From: Tubiluchus corallicola
Lineage: Eukaryota > Priapulida > Priapulimorpha > Priapulimorphida > Tubiluchidae
NCBI GenBank assembly: GCA_030141605.1
Contig: JAQGDQ010000376.1
Location: forward strand, 62,001-126,000
Direction: 5' to 3'
DNA: 64,000 nt
In this document: positions 13,401-24,800 of the stretch, piece by piece
Numbering within the stretch: the first letter of the stretch is position 1
Layout of the letters: each line of letters begins with the position of its first letter
Translations under genes and position numbers: made by a program
Notes under the pieces: generated by a model
Seen by the model: the letters and a program-made list of their open reading frames with translations, nothing else
The model's database searches: none
What the model was told of the DNA's origin: nothing

Positions 13401-14939
13401 GTAGGTGAGCTATATCAAAACAAGTGTAGTTTCAGTCTGCAACTGTTTTGAGCTTCTAGTCTCAGCTTCGTTCAAGGCATACTCGGACACTCCTACTTTC
13501 ACTGCTAAAAAACTCACTTCTTGTAGAGAAAGGTTCTTGGTATATCATCAATACGATGCTTTAAAACTGACACTTGTTTTGCCAAAGCCATAACATCTGT
13601 CGCAGACAATGAGACTGGTGGCACTTTATGAGCATGCATGACCACAAACCTGGTTACACTGGTACTGTCTATAAGAATTTTATTTTGCAGCAGATAAAGA
13701 GTGTCCATTACCATTTTCATTTTGTTATTCACTTCAATCTTGAATGCCTCATAATAGTTCTCAGCAGTTGTTATCGTTTTAATCAGCAATGCTTTTGCTT
13801 GCATGAATTCGTCCTCACTGCAAATGTCAATGATTACTTTAGCTGCATTGTCTGTAGGAATGTCTTCGTTTAACTAATTCTATGTAAAATACAGTAATTC
13901 GTTATGTAACATCTAAGTGGATTTGGTTTGATTTGCTTTACTAGCTCGATCTTGCACATCATGGTTGATTACATGTGCATTGCTTTTTCCTGCACATTTG
14001 TTGCAAGATGAAATGCCACGATGTAATGTTGTAATGGTCCTAAAGGACTTAATTCCTTACGATGTGCAAATCATTTTACTCATTACTGAAAGTAGCAGTA
14101 ATACAATAGAACCACTGCAATGAGCTTACCCAATAAGATTCTGTCATGGTACCCACTCCAATTTAAAATATTTACAGGAATGTAAAAATTTCCCAAACCA
14201 GATTACTAATCTTATGAATAAAGCCAGCTGCCAAATCCTTGTTTTTTGCTCATCACAGCAATATATAATGTATTAATATTCCTCACATCAATACACTATA
14301 AAATTTTTCAACCAACCACTATCGTACATGCGCCGTGTAGTAGGGACACTCTTTATCTGTATCGTTTTTTACTGTATTTATGCCAAGTTGCTGTTTTTGT
14401 ATCTGAAACACACATGTAGTAATTTACGTACAGCAGTTGTTCTTTTTTCACGTGAATTATGTTCATTGTTCATTTCCTTTACTTAGGTAGACGAAATTGA
14501 CGGGAAATTAAATATGCTAATAGACATGTACATAGAAGATAGAAAGGCAGCATCAGAGGCATGTGAGCCCAGTGAGCAAGTATCACCACCCATACAGCTA
14601 AAACCAATAATAAAAACGGTTATCAGTGATCACTCAAGAGACACAGATAAAATAGTGAACCTAAAGACAGCATCAAGTGAACAAGTGCTCAGTAGTGCAC
14701 CTGCACGAAAGAAAAAAGTTACAGTGCGAACTCGTTCTGATGGTAATGCACGGTATGGTGGCTGCGATGATATCAGCAATGCACCTAGGAACGATGTTCA
14801 GCAAAGTGCTCTACAAGAAGTTGTGTTAGTAGAAGATGCATCAGATTCACCTCGAAAAGAGGACATGTGTGATAAAACTGAGGCTTCAAAACCTGAAGAA
14901 CAAACTTCCTTGATCAATAACCGATCAACTTGTTTATAG
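1354..14939 (+). CDS. KCNQ: KCNQ-type voltage-gated potassium channel alpha subunit, KCNQ1-like (5' end missing)
   Basis: Exons are 1354-1480, 2091-2266, 6336-6461, 6622-6732, 9000-9187, 12079-12308, 12532-12724, 12977-13073 and 14487-14939. All junctions are GT-AG, phases match, and the joined length is 566 codons plus a TAG stop. The product is a plasma-membrane tetrameric K+ channel subunit. In order it has the end of S2, S3, the S4 voltage sensor, S5, pore loop, S6, the calmodulin-binding IQ/helix A, helix B, helix C and a helix D coiled coil used for tetramerisation. S5 reads [17 protein letters not shown] and helix A reads WRCYAA, both like vertebrate KCNQ1. S4 keeps the RMDRRGGTW form of the neuronal KCNQs. 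The start codon, N-terminus and S1 were not found between 1 and 1353. The gene is convergent with DNAJC2. Family assignment is firm; calling it a strict KCNQ1 orthologue is an inference. Confidence 0.95.
2091..2266 (+). CDS. KCNQ: KCNQ exon: S3, S4 voltage sensor and S4-S5 linker
   Basis: The acceptor is AATTCCAG and the donor CAG/GTAAGTGAG. The translation contains S3 ([15 protein letters not shown]), S4 ([19 protein letters not shown]) and the linker [17 protein letters not shown]4 charges follow the KCNQ pattern R-x-x-R-x-x-Q-x-x-R, with the usual glutamine at the third position. The exon ends in phase 0. Confidence 0.96.
3149..3535 (-). CDS. unrecognised 128-codon ORF inside a KCNQ intron
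   Basis: This antisense open frame is long for such AT-rich DNA and is rich in Lys, Ser and Phe. I recognise no domain, signal peptide or transposase motif. It starts about 90 bp from the MITE at 3623. It may be chance or a decayed mobile-element fragment, so a real gene is unlikely. Confidence 0.15.
   Translation of the reverse strand: MQYFCFYQATNVLVKRSIASSWRQNSSGGIKRGKFLMSLCEIRHRKQSSLFVRNVARHFVFQEFYKSEMDLMVTGYSKNLKLIGDMLMFLLQFLRNSVLAENSTDKLSEGKTGFIKTWSGYQRMRACV
3623..4133. mobile_element. pogo/Tigger-like MITE with TA target-site duplication
   Basis: The left end CAGTGAACTCTCGTTATAAG and the right end (reverse complement CAGTGGACTCTCGTTACAAG) match closely, extending through AATCAC on both sides. 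The element is flanked by TA at 3621-3622 and 4134-4135. Ends beginning CAGT with a CTCGTTAT core and TA duplications are typical of pogo/Tigger-type elements. Further copies of GATTCTTATA(A)CGAG occur inside, near both ends (about 3667, 4015 and 4077-4120). It has no coding capacity. Confidence 0.85.
5690..5880. repeat. CT-rich tract followed by CA/CG alternating repeat
   Basis: About 5690-5800 is repeated CTCT-type pyrimidine sequence. 5829-5880 is alternating purine-pyrimidine (CACACACACGCGCGCGCACG), a simple repeat. It creates spurious ORFs on both strands. Confidence 0.9.
6336..6461 (+). CDS. KCNQ: KCNQ exon: S5, turret and pore-helix start
   Basis: The exon follows TTTTTCAG and ends GGCGTG/GTGAGT. 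It encodes [20 protein letters not shown], then [20 protein letters not shown]. The position that is Trp in KCNQ2-5 (TAWYIGF, the retigabine-contact residue) is Leu here, as in KCNQ1. The turret is short. Confidence 0.96.
6622..6732 (+). CDS. KCNQ: KCNQ exon: selectivity filter and S6 start
   Basis: The exon encodes [19 protein letters not shown], then [24 protein letters not shown] is the K+ selectivity filter; most KCNQ channels have TIGYGDK here. S6 leads into the PAG hinge, which is completed by the next exon. The acceptor is TTTTAG and the donor GCA/GTAAGTAT. Confidence 0.96.
6733..8999 (+). other. KCNQ: KCNQ intron with pyrimidine-rich tract
   Basis: This 2.3-kb intron has, from about 6950 to 7610, a strand-asymmetric stretch made mostly of T and C with loosely repeated TTGTTCACTAA and TTACCATTG-like words. 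That explains two long open frames (6951-7259, 7259-7609) of Leu/Ser/Phe-rich sequence that are not genes. I see nothing else. Confidence 0.8.
9000..9187 (+). CDS. KCNQ: KCNQ exon: S6 end, gate and calmodulin-binding helix A
   Basis: The exon encodes [20 protein letters not shown], then the basic [20 protein letters not shown] helix. This is the S6 gate, the PIP2-sensitive linker and the IQ-type calmodulin site. The sequence after it ([12 protein letters not shown]) corresponds to the STWKIYIRKAP segment of KCNQ1. The exon ends in phase 2 at GTAAGT. Confidence 0.95.
10661..10687. repeat. TA dinucleotide microsatellite
   Basis: Near-perfect TATATA run with one C interruption. Confidence 0.95.
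10745..10805. repeat. ATT/TTA trinucleotide microsatellite
   Basis: Two runs of TTA/ATT repeats are separated by a short ACTGTAACATTG interruption. Confidence 0.95.
10933..11121. repeat. diverged direct duplication, period about 129 bp
   Basis: 10933-10992 and 11062-11121 share CAGTAAAT..AATGAAAGGTCT, AATTGAATGGTAT and GAGTT/AAGTT words in the same order. This indicates an old tandem copy. No function is visible. Confidence 0.75.
12079..12308 (+). CDS. KCNQ: KCNQ exon: variable A-B linker
   Basis: The acceptor is TTTGGCAG and the donor GAAG/GTAAGA. The exon encodes a Ser/Arg-rich stretch starting [20 protein letters not shown]. This is the poorly conserved cytosolic linker between helices A and B, with several basic Ser-containing sites that could be phosphorylated. 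It has little similarity to any one vertebrate isoform; frame continuity supports it. Confidence 0.88.
12532..12724 (+). CDS. KCNQ: KCNQ exon: helix B and helix C
   Basis: The exon contains [20 protein letters not shown] (helix B, calmodulin C-lobe contact) and [20 protein letters not shown] (helix C), both near-invariant KCNQ signatures. It splits an Arg codon at the donor CACAG/GTGAGA. Confidence 0.96.
12977..13073 (+). CDS. KCNQ: KCNQ exon: helix C-D linker
   Basis: The exon encodes [20 protein letters not shown] and the start of helix D ([12 protein letters not shown]). It parallels RLDQSIGK and ARLNRVEDKV of KCNQ1. It ends in phase 0 at GTAAGTGG. Confidence 0.94.
13074..14486 (+). other. 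KCNQ: KCNQ intron carrying an antisense LINE ORF1 fragment
   Basis: This is the last intron of the channel gene. The recognisable content is the minus-strand open frame around 13514-13870; the rest is AT-rich and featureless. Confidence 0.8.
13514..13870 (-). mobile_element. LINE ORF1-like protein fragment
   Basis: A minus-strand frame is open for about 118 codons. It contains [13 protein letters not shown] near its start and, later, [19 protein letters not shown] followed by [13 protein letters not shown]. The pattern (Ala-Lys-x-Leu-Leu helix, then a F-V-x-x..KxPPVS....DV.AL segment, then a leucine-repeat helix) recalls ORF1-type proteins of non-LTR retrotransposons common in marine invertebrates. 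This is from memory of the family. It has no start consistent with a host gene and lies antisense in an intron, so it is probably a dead insertion. Confidence 0.55.
14487..14939 (+). CDS. KCNQ: KCNQ terminal exon: helix D coiled coil and C-terminal tail
   Basis: It starts [20 protein letters not shown], matching the helix D coiled coil of KCNQ1 (heptad V/I/L positions). A long, polar, low-complexity Ser/Lys/Glu-rich tail follows, with a KKK basic patch, ending at TAG (14937-14939). The last 120 residues have no recognised domain. Confidence 0.93.
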   Translation, partial: VDEIDGKLNMLIDMYIEDRKAASEACEPSEQVSPPIQLKPIIKTVISDHSRDTDKIVNLKTASSEQVLSSAPARKKKVTVRTRSDGNARYGGCDDISNAPRNDVQQSALQEVVLVEDASDSPRKEDMCDKTEASKPEEQTSLINNRSTCL

Positions 14940-17900
14940 TAACCAATTGTCACCGGTGCTGATGACAAAACAATGGACATCGTTGAGCAGTTTTACCTGC
15001 TGCATTGTACAGTTTAAGGAGAATTTTCCCACACGTCTTTCTTATTGTTGATATTTATCTATTAACTACTTTTGTTAATTTTTTATAGTTTTGTTTAACT
15101 TTACGCTATAGGTAAGGTTTATTAAAAGGAAGCTTTATTTATGCTATTATTTAGTATAATTTGAATTCCATTGCTGGGCATAAAATAATCTCCAAAAAAT
15201 TATTGTGATTTGCATAAATATGTCATTTTGTTGCCTGTATGACAGCACGTGCCAGAAATAATAAGGATTATTTGTGGCATTTGTATTGAAGGTTAGTAAA
15301 GAAAAAATTTACTGCAAATGCTTTAGGTAAACACGAAATTCAAAGTGATAAAAAGATACAGAAACATTTTATCTGATTAAGATAATAAAATTGAGTAAAG
15401 AATACTGCTGGAAAATAATGAATGGCCATAAATTTTGCTATAATTACCCACCATAAAATAGGAACGTAGAAAGTGTAAATATAAAGTTTTGCAGCATACT
15501 CTACTAACACAACCCCAGCTCCAGATCAATTCAGAAATTTTATTGACTTAGAAGTTCTTTGTTGAAGCAGGGAGACTAAGAGAGACATGATATTTGCGCC
15601 ACATGTGACATGTGGATTATAGACAATTTATCTTGCTAAATAAAACTGATTCAAATGAATTTGAACTATCGAAACTAGCAATACTACCAGAAAAGCCAAA
15701 TTCTTCAAGGTGATTAACATTTGAAACTATAATGAAAAATGGCTGATCTAAAAATTTATTATCATTGTAGTACTGGTGCCATACACACTTTAAGATATCA
15801 AATTGATACTGAACCACAAAAAGTTTTTTTTTGCAGTATATGTACGTAATTAATTGCTGCAAACTATTTCTGTATCACGATTTCTGGTTGCCCATAGTTT
15901 GTATTCACAAAGTTTTCATTTCACATTATTTTATTTTGTAGTTAGTTTACATGAACTACAAAACTTTAGTAAGTTCATAACATTGTAATGAAAAATAATC
16001 GGCATTTTAAGTTTACACACCAGTGATATAATTTGCCTCATCAGTGTCATTGTTCTTTTATGTACTTGACAGATTAACAGACTGTAAATACTTAACAAAA
16101 CAATCAGTTTGCATTGTATTCCCTGCTAACCAAACATATCTTCATAAAATAAATTGGGACTGTTACTTTTTAATTTAAATGTGACAAATGATATCATATA
16201 TCAAATAGTGTCAGGCAGTGCTTCCCAAAGTGCTTAAATGTAGGTCTATGATCTAAAAATTAGGTCATTTCTAATACAAAGTTACATTTACACCTACATT
16301 CCATTTCACATAAATATTGTTTATTTACAACATTTCAGCTTTTTTATTTATAAAATCAGCATTGGTCTCTTTTAAATGAGGTTCTTTCTTTTGAAACACT
16401 AATTCTTCTAAAATTATCTTTTAATAGTTTATTGGACATAACAGACCTGTACAAGTGTTTTTTTCCAATTTTTGCAGTCAGTTTTTAATTCCACTTGCTT
16501 TTACACAGCCTGGTTTGAAAATGATTAGCATCTGCCAAACTTACTGTCATTCAGTAGCATGTAATGTTAGCTAATAACTTACTACTGGCTGGCATAAGCC
16601 GTATGAAATGAGTTCTTGCTACAAACATGGGTCGTGCAGAGCTTCCCATGAAAACCATATAATTAGGAATAGGAATATGATGCTTCACATTCACAATTGC
16701 CAAATGAGCTACCTGATGTATATTACAGATGTTACTTATGTACTTAAACACAATATACTTATGCACTGTAAACTAAGGCAGTAAATTATTCAAGTTATAG
16801 TATCTTATTTCCTTATAGATTTGAATCTTTTCAAGACGTAATTATGGTAATTCATTTCAATAAATAAATTTTTCTATTTTATTCCTTGCAATGTTGTTCC
16901 CACTTACTCAATTTCATGGTTTCAATGGCTGTGGCGGTGTCTATAAGGGCAAAGACTGCTCTTCATTCTTTGCTTGATACTAACCTTGAAACATTCTAAA
17001 TATCTAAAAAAACTCACACTGAAGCTCCTTACTAAATTATTGAACCTTTTATATCTTTGTAAAGGAACTGATGCAACATCAACTTCAGTTAATCAAATCA
17101 GGGATGAATTTAATCACCCGCTGCTAGTTAACATCTTACATTAACAATTAACATTTTCTAATTAGCACATACTGGTGACTATTTTTTTAAGAATACATGA
17201 GGCCTAAAAATATGGTCACAAATACAAGTACAAATAATGACAAATGGCAGCAATTCTGTTTTTCTTTCTTGACTTCAGACCAAAGTCTGGTCATTAGATT
17301 GTATTTCTTCACATTATGATGTTTCAGTGCATTTTCACTAATGCCCGCTATAAATGCTGAAAACTAAAAAGTTACAGAAGCTTTTCATTTTACCATAATA
17401 TCATGTGTATAATGTTGCACTAAATTGTCTTTATTTCAGCTATTCTATAACTATTTTATGTTACAATTTATTTCTAATGATTTCTGTCAGTTTTGCCCAG
17501 CGGCTTGTAACAAAACAAGATGCAAGTTTACAACAGCAATCAAACGAGAAATGACTACTGAGGTTGCACGACAATTCACAGACGTTAGGCTTAATCAAAA
17601 TATACTGGAAATGGTGACTAATAAGAACCAACCAATAAAACCAGGGCTGAATTTATGCTGGAAAGTTTGCATAGTAGTAAGTGTTACTTAAATTTAGAAC
17701 TGTGTAGCAATCACACAGTTTTGTGTGTAACTATTCTAAAAAAAGATAGTATTAAGACTCTATCTTTACTCAGATTTTCAAAAAATTTACACAGGAGGGC
17801 TTACTTACCAAAAATATTTATCAGAACTGTTCAATAGTGCAACTGATTTAAACATGTTTCGCTAACTTTGGCACATAGTTGCTTTCTTCCGCTATGTCAT

Positions 17901-18808
17901 CAGCAACTCTTTTCGAGCATCAAACATGTTTATGTATAGGTAAGAATCTACCTGCAGGCCTTCTTGCAATGGCAAATAGTGATTCTTACACATGAAGGCA
18001 GCAGGCAAACAGACAAGCAGGCAAGCAGTGCACCATATGACCATATGCTTATATCGTTATATAATTTTGGCGGATCAGATACAGTTTGCTCAAGATCTTG
18101 TAGCTACTATTAGTAGAAAATTATGAACTGAATTTTATAGTTTTGGTTTATATACAAATAAACTCAAAATAGGTAACTTTAGAGACGGGCGTGTAAGTTT
18201 AAAATGTATTTTTTACAGAACAAAATAACTCCACAAAACTCGATTAGTAGCAAATGCGATACAAAACTAAAATTGTGTATCACTTGGGGAAAAATTTCCC
18301 CCTAGCACTCTGCTGTGCAATACCAGGAGAAGAATTCAACCCTGAACATCCTCTGTTGCATTATTACACTCACAAACAAACAGCCCATTTTACAGCAAAG
18401 TGTATGTACTGGTATTAGGCCTAATGCAAATACACTTGAATTTATAAAAAAGTATGTGTAATTTAATGTTCAATTGAATTTAAACACATTTAACTATAGA
18501 ATGAGAAAAACTGTTTGCACAGCTACACAAATTAGAAGCTATGAGCTATATTGCCCTTACATTTTTTGAACAGCACAGTTACAAGAACACAGTTATCTTA
18601 ATAGTTACCATTGAAAAATTATCTTACTGACTGACTAAAAATAACCGATTAAAAACAGTTACAAATGAATTACAGTGGGCTGTTGTATTAATTGAGGCAC
18701 ATAAATAATTTAACGCAGAGCTCAATAACGCAGAGTCACAGGAACATGTAATCAATTACTGCATGACAATAGCTTAATAAGTACAAAATTCGTTACTTGA
18801 TATGTTTC
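14940..18808. other. tail-to-tail intergenic region, KCNQ 3' UTR and DNAJC2 3' UTR
   Basis: AT-rich sequence between two convergent genes. It should contain both 3' UTRs. Small ORFs (for example 17425-17691 plus) match nothing I recognise. GCAGGCAAACAGACAAGCAGGCAAGCAG at about 18001 is a short simple repeat. Confidence 0.6.
15121..15126 (+). terminator. possible KCNQ polyadenylation hexamer ATTAAA
   Basis: ATTAAA lies about 180 bp past the KCNQ stop. Other hexamers occur further downstream, so this is only the nearest candidate. Confidence 0.25.
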
Positions 18809-18874
18809 TCATCTTAGTGTTTTTGCTGCAGCTGCTTGCACCATCTTCTTTGCTTTCACCATTTCTGCTAATTC
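18809..18874 (-). CDS. DNAJC2: DNAJC2 last coding exon
   Basis: It follows an ATTCAG acceptor and encodes [20 protein letters not shown] then Arg and TGA. This matches the KELVEMVKAKKAAQE C-terminus of human DNAJC2 and ends the protein a few residues past it. Confidence 0.9.
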   Translation of the reverse strand, partial: ELAEMVKAKKMVQAAAAKTLR

Positions 18875-21800
18875 CTGAATATAAAAACAGTTTCTTGGAA
18901 ACACTCATAATAGAAAAAGAAATAATAAATTGCTAAAAGGCTAAATATTCCACAAGGTTTGACCATAAAATCTAGTCTTTGCAGAAATAACAGAAGAGAT
19001 ATAAATATTAGTCAGGTACATTTCTTGCAATATCAATGACAAGTTATTTACCACTCTGATCATTGTGCCATTTCATTCCAACACTTCCTCCTCCTCGTGT
19101 TCCTTGAGGAGTACTCATACAAGCAACATGAGTAAGCATACTGATGTACACTGCCCACACTGTCCTTACACTGCCCACATGTAAAGTTTTCCACTGAACT
19201 TATCAAATGTTTGTTAATATAAAATTTATATTACGATTTCAGGTTTTAGATAAATTGGAATAATAATAGTGTCATAGCTAATTTAAGGCAAATATGTGAC
19301 AGCATATAATTTTCAGTAGGAGTTTTTGTCACCATAATGTGAACAAATAAATTGGGAAGCCCAAATCTTTCTTCTGGGTTTCTGTGATTCTGGAATTGAT
19401 TTTAGGTCTAAGATCTTCCTTATTTCGGGGTGCTCCATCATTTTAGGTTACAGTAGTGGTTATCTATCAAAAACAGATGAGAATGCACAAAAGATCTACA
19501 TCAGATCTACGTCAGATCTACTTCTGAGATCTACGTCAGATCTGTTTCTACAATGCAAAACAGTGTACACTGTATTAACTGAAGAGTGTGTAACCAAACT
19601 TTATATGTACACATCTAAGTCGACAAACTGTGTCGAAAGCTTGTTCGAAATAAATGTATTAGCACACATTTATTTTAAGAATAGGGTGTTTTTTAGAATA
19701 TAGCAGGTATCAGTTTATGCAGTTATCACAGTTCACAGTATAAGTAACGATAACTGAATTGCTATTGCATTTACTACAAAATTTAAATGGTTTTATTAAA
19801 ATACAAAAATGATCACATTTACAATGTATATAAAACATGGTTAAATTAAACAGAGTCAACTACGCAAATTGACACATTTATTTATAATTATTATTGTTTC
19901 CCGGATGTTGTGTTTGCATTTAGTTTATCTTTATGATATACCCCCTTTGTTTCTCTGCTATTTATGAACTTTTATAATATCTTGGCCTCACTGACGTTAA
20001 CCGTGCTCTTCTAAATAGTATTCTATTAATTAGTGGCAATGAATTATATATTGCACCTTGTATCGCTTCATACAGTCTTTTTTGCTTCGGTTTGGGATGG
20101 TTTCAGCAATCTTGTCCCATCTATCAGGTGTATTGGATGGGAATGTCTTTAAGGCTTGTTCAAGTAACTTCTGTTCATTTGATGTCCATGGAGCAGGATT
20201 TAAGCCTTGCAATTCTGCTGGACCTGCAATCATTTTAAAACCACTTAAATAATTGAATTGAAAAAATGCTTTAGGCACATGTACATATGCATTCTAGTAC
20301 AAAATACAAGGAAAACAGTATAGCACTAGCCAAAACCACAAAAAACAACTTCAGTGCAAAGTCAAAACTGAGTGGGGCACTGAGTGGAAAAAGGAAAAAC
20401 CTGACAAGGGATATGAATTTCTGCCCGTGAGGAAAATAACTTCAGGATGCGAACACGCAGTCAACAATACTAATGCAGTTTTCTGTAGTACCTATTGTAT
20501 CTAACCATCATGGACATAGATGAAGTAGTACTCATGTGCAAGTGTGCTACGAGCATTTGTAGCAAAGAGTTTGTCTAATTCATCCCTTGAATTACACAAT
20601 CAGCTTTTGCATGCTTTAGGTGTTTTGAAAAAATGGCCTATACCACTTTGTTAGCTTGTTAGATATTTACCATCGTATCTGGCAGAAGGAGCTGCTTCAT
20701 CTGCTGCACCAACATGCTTTTGCTCTTTTTGGAAATGCTCAAAAGCTTTTTTATTTGCATCCACTTTCAATTCGAGGTCTGAAAAACAAACAAAATGGCA
20801 CTTTTTGTGTAAATTTTAATATGCAATACAAAGTCTGTATGTCTATTTTTATTGAACACTCTTGACATGCGAGATCAACGATTAAGGTCAGCTTGAAGAC
20901 ATTACAATCATGTTCATTTCTTAAAATATAAAAATTGTCAATGACTAAGTCTACCAATTAGCTACTGCTCCTATCCCAACATGCCTCACTATCAATGACA
21001 TAATAACATTGTGTGCCTGCCAAAAAATTAATAATTCACTAATGCCATTTGAAAAATAAAGTAGGTTTATATGAAATTTTATAAAAAAGGTGGATTTTAT
21101 TCTAATGATTTTGCCCAATGCCTGATATTTATAACAAATATTCAGACATAAGTGTTTATGCAAGACCTTAAAATTTGCTAGTAATATAATTATGCGAAAT
21201 CCTATACTACATACTTACCGTTTCTCTGTAGCGTTTTTGCTTTGATTAAAGCCTCTTTTGCAGAATGTTTGTATTCACTAGATGAATGCTGAGCTACCCA
21301 TGCAGCAACAACCTCCCATCTACAAATAATTAAATATATATATAAATGTAGTTATTTAGTATGTTGATCTATGCCAATATTAAATATTCATTCATTGCAT
21401 AAACACTTTTCCAGCTCTAGTGATGACCAATACACAAAACCAGAAGTATATTTGAATAGACTGCCATTCATTTTACATTTCTCAATTTCTCAAAATGTAT
21501 ATCACTACATAGATCACGTGATTGCAGTCTTAGCACTTGATTGACTGGCATAATTCCTCAATATGTTGTCACCATTCCAGCAGTTGAGTATGCGAAATTA
21601 TTTTACTTCAATGAAGCATGTAGGAAATATGTTCTCAGTGTTGTCACTGATCTCTAATGACTTAAAGAATTTGCTCTAAGAACTCATTTTAAGTCACTTT
21701 TGGTCACTAAATTGAATATTCCAATTCACTCTGCAGGTCATGGTGCCCACAGAACAAACATATCATTACCGCATATTACTAACTTCTGCAATTTATTATG

Positions 21801-24800
21801 AACCTTGCGAAGGAAAACACACTTGACACAGACAAATACTTACAATGCTCTGTATTTTACAAAACCATAATTAAACAAGGTTCACTCGTAAAAACAAGGT
21901 ACAGATACTTTTGTTGCGGGTTTTCCTCGACAAGCTAATATTCATTAACCAAATAAAGAAATTCTAGCACACTACTACTGACGATGAGATGCGTAAGCTA
22001 AGCCAATTAAAGGTTGTTAACTTGCTAGACTACACATTTTAATTTAATTTCCAATATAAAAATCAACAATAGGTAACTCACACATTTATTGTATTACAAA
22101 CTGTAAGTTAGTTCATAACAGTACCACTGTACTACTGTTGTGCTGGAAGCTAAGATGAACAAGTGCAAAGACATTTATTACACATATCCACTTTACAAGT
22201 GAACTATTCTTAAATTTTATGTACCTATCATTTGTCCCAGCAGGAAATAAGTTGACAGCTTTAATGAGCATATTAATGTCCTCTTCAGACCATTTTTTAC
22301 CACCATTTTCTAACAGTCGCTCACTAGATGTTTTCTGAGAGGCGGCTAAGAGTTCAGCTTTCTCTCGTTCCAACTTTTCATTCATCAATTGCACCTAAAT
22401 GTGCAAGTGTGTTTTAAAAGCAATAGTAAACCACATTATTAATTTATTGTATTTTTCTAGATCACTTAAGAACTACTAAAAACTACCAAAGGCTAAATGG
22501 TTCATCAGCTGATTTCTAATAATACGTCAAAGTATGAAAGTACCAAGGAATCCCAGAAATGAAGAATGCGTATCATCTAATTGAAGCCTTATGCTTTTAT
22601 GAAAATGTAGCACAATTGCCGAAATTTGAAGTTGTAAATTCAAAACAAACTTACTTCATCAGTAAATCTGAATAAATGCCTGTTTTAAAACTTTCTTGTG
22701 ATGCTTTTCAAAGTGCAGAGCCTTAACTCATTTACAAATGTGCCAGAGCAACAACAAGATGAGCCATATGTAGGGACCCTTTTACTGGAACCAGAAACAG
22801 AAGCTAGGTTACAAACATGAACAAATCATTCAAGTTATAACAACAATTATCAAAAGTTTTACCGCAGATTTAAAGGCACATTTACTTTCCTCTTCATCAC
22901 CTCTGTTCATTACTTCATTGAGTGATTGTAGCACTGTTAAGTCCATTAAGTCACAAAGCCGCTCAATTTCACCCATGTTGATAACCGCTGCTGTTTCATC
23001 TCCTCCACTAAAGTAATCCATTTGTTTTGCCAGTGTTCTCAATGATTTTCTCTCACGCTTTAGAATTTTCTTCTGAGTTTCTTTTTCTTTCTTTAGCAAT
23101 GCGGCCTGTTAAGTCAATGTTTGTAGTGTTATTATAGTGCAAAATATGTAATTGCAGTTAGCAAGTAAATACTGCTGTTGAATAAACAGGGAGCTAAACA
23201 GATAGTGCAAAAACTCATAAATGAACTCTGCTATTTGAAATTAAGTGCATAATTATAGAGTTGCATTTATTTGAAGAGCCTGCCAATGACAATTCTCCTA
23301 ACAAAGTTAACGATCCTGCCAATGACAATTTTCCTAACAAAATTAACAATTCATAATGATTATTAGTTGATGATCTTGAAGTAAATTCCACAATTATAAA
23401 ACTTTTGAAATCAAACTTGAGCAAAACAAAAAAGCATGAAAAAGTTGCAATCAAACCTACATTCGAAATCCCAGTTTTTTAAAACCCCAGGTCCACATGT
23501 AAGATATAATACCTAAATACCTCTTGAAAAAAATTTGAAAGCAAAAGCCCTTGGAGGAGATGCAAAGTAACGGAAGGGCGCGTTTCGTGGCTATAGCTTG
23601 TAAGACTAAGAAGCAAAATATGTTTACAGAGAATAAAAATAAAAAAGAAATAACTGTATGAGAATAAGGAAGATTTTGCTATAGCAAGTGTGATATAGCA
23701 CACTTGCTATAGCAAAATCTTAACACTTAACTACAGATTAATTTCTTTATTAACTGAAACCATTAATTTACGAGTAAAAGTAATTAATCGTTTATTTTGG
23801 GCTCTTGATAAATGATAATCACAGGCAGCCGTGCATTCAATTGCCGATTGGATGGTGTTGAACTCGTAACCAAATGCTCCTTGTCAAATTCAGGCCAGTA
23901 CCATTTTCATATTTTTTTCTTTTCAATCACGTTTGGTTGCAAGAATTAAAAATGCCAGCTCATTCAATTATTGCTTAAAAAATCTTCACCTTTACCATTT
24001 TTTTATATATTTAGAACATTTGTTATGCACATGGACTTACAGCAACAGGTCATTTTCAAAAACACTTGCTTCGTAAATTATGTGAACGTTTGTTGTAATG
24101 AAGCAAGTCACTGATTGATATTTCACACTTGCAAACACAAGTTTCAAGTGGGATGCAAATTTAAAAACATGGTAAATACATTTGAAATAACCCAGCATAA
24201 AGTGGGGCCATACCTGGACTGCTGCATCAAGGTAGCTTCTTTCTGAGTATGAGAAAAGATCCTATCTATTAATTAGCTTCGTTAGTTCACCTATTAATTT
24301 TGCAAATCGTTAGTTTTATTTAGCCCATTCTCAATCTTTTCGTGTCACTAATAAAGAATCAACAATTTTAGTAAGTAATATCAGCAATTGCGGAACTAAA
24401 AAGAACCAATGGCGTAAGAAATTAAATGACCTTCAGGCAGCCATGTTACTTTACAGCATAGCTAGAGTATTTTAAGGGAACGATCAGCTCCACTAACCTG
24501 TGCTTTTGCTTCTTCTTCTTCCTCTTGTCTTCTCCTATGTTCTGCCTCAAGCATTTCTTTCCGCCTCATCTCTTCTTCCTCAGCCCTTTGTTTCGCAGCT
24601 TCAGCTCTCGCTTGCTTCTGAATCTCCTTCTTCCGCTTTTCATCTTCTTTGAATTTCTGTATTCTCGGATCACAAGCATAAGCATTATCTAAATGTTTTT
24701 GTAAACATTTTATTAGTGCTTGAGTAAACAAAGTTTATTAATGTTTACTAGCACATAAACATAAATAATTTTCAAGTACATATATGCTGTTGATGCTACC

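Larger units (their letters stand above)
23106..24497 (-). other. DNAJC2: DNAJC2 intron with a perfect hairpin and a 36-bp duplication
   Basis: It contains the 36-bp tandem pair at 23279-23350 and the perfect inverted repeat at 23671-23720. The remainder is AT-rich with nothing recognised. Confidence 0.8.
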
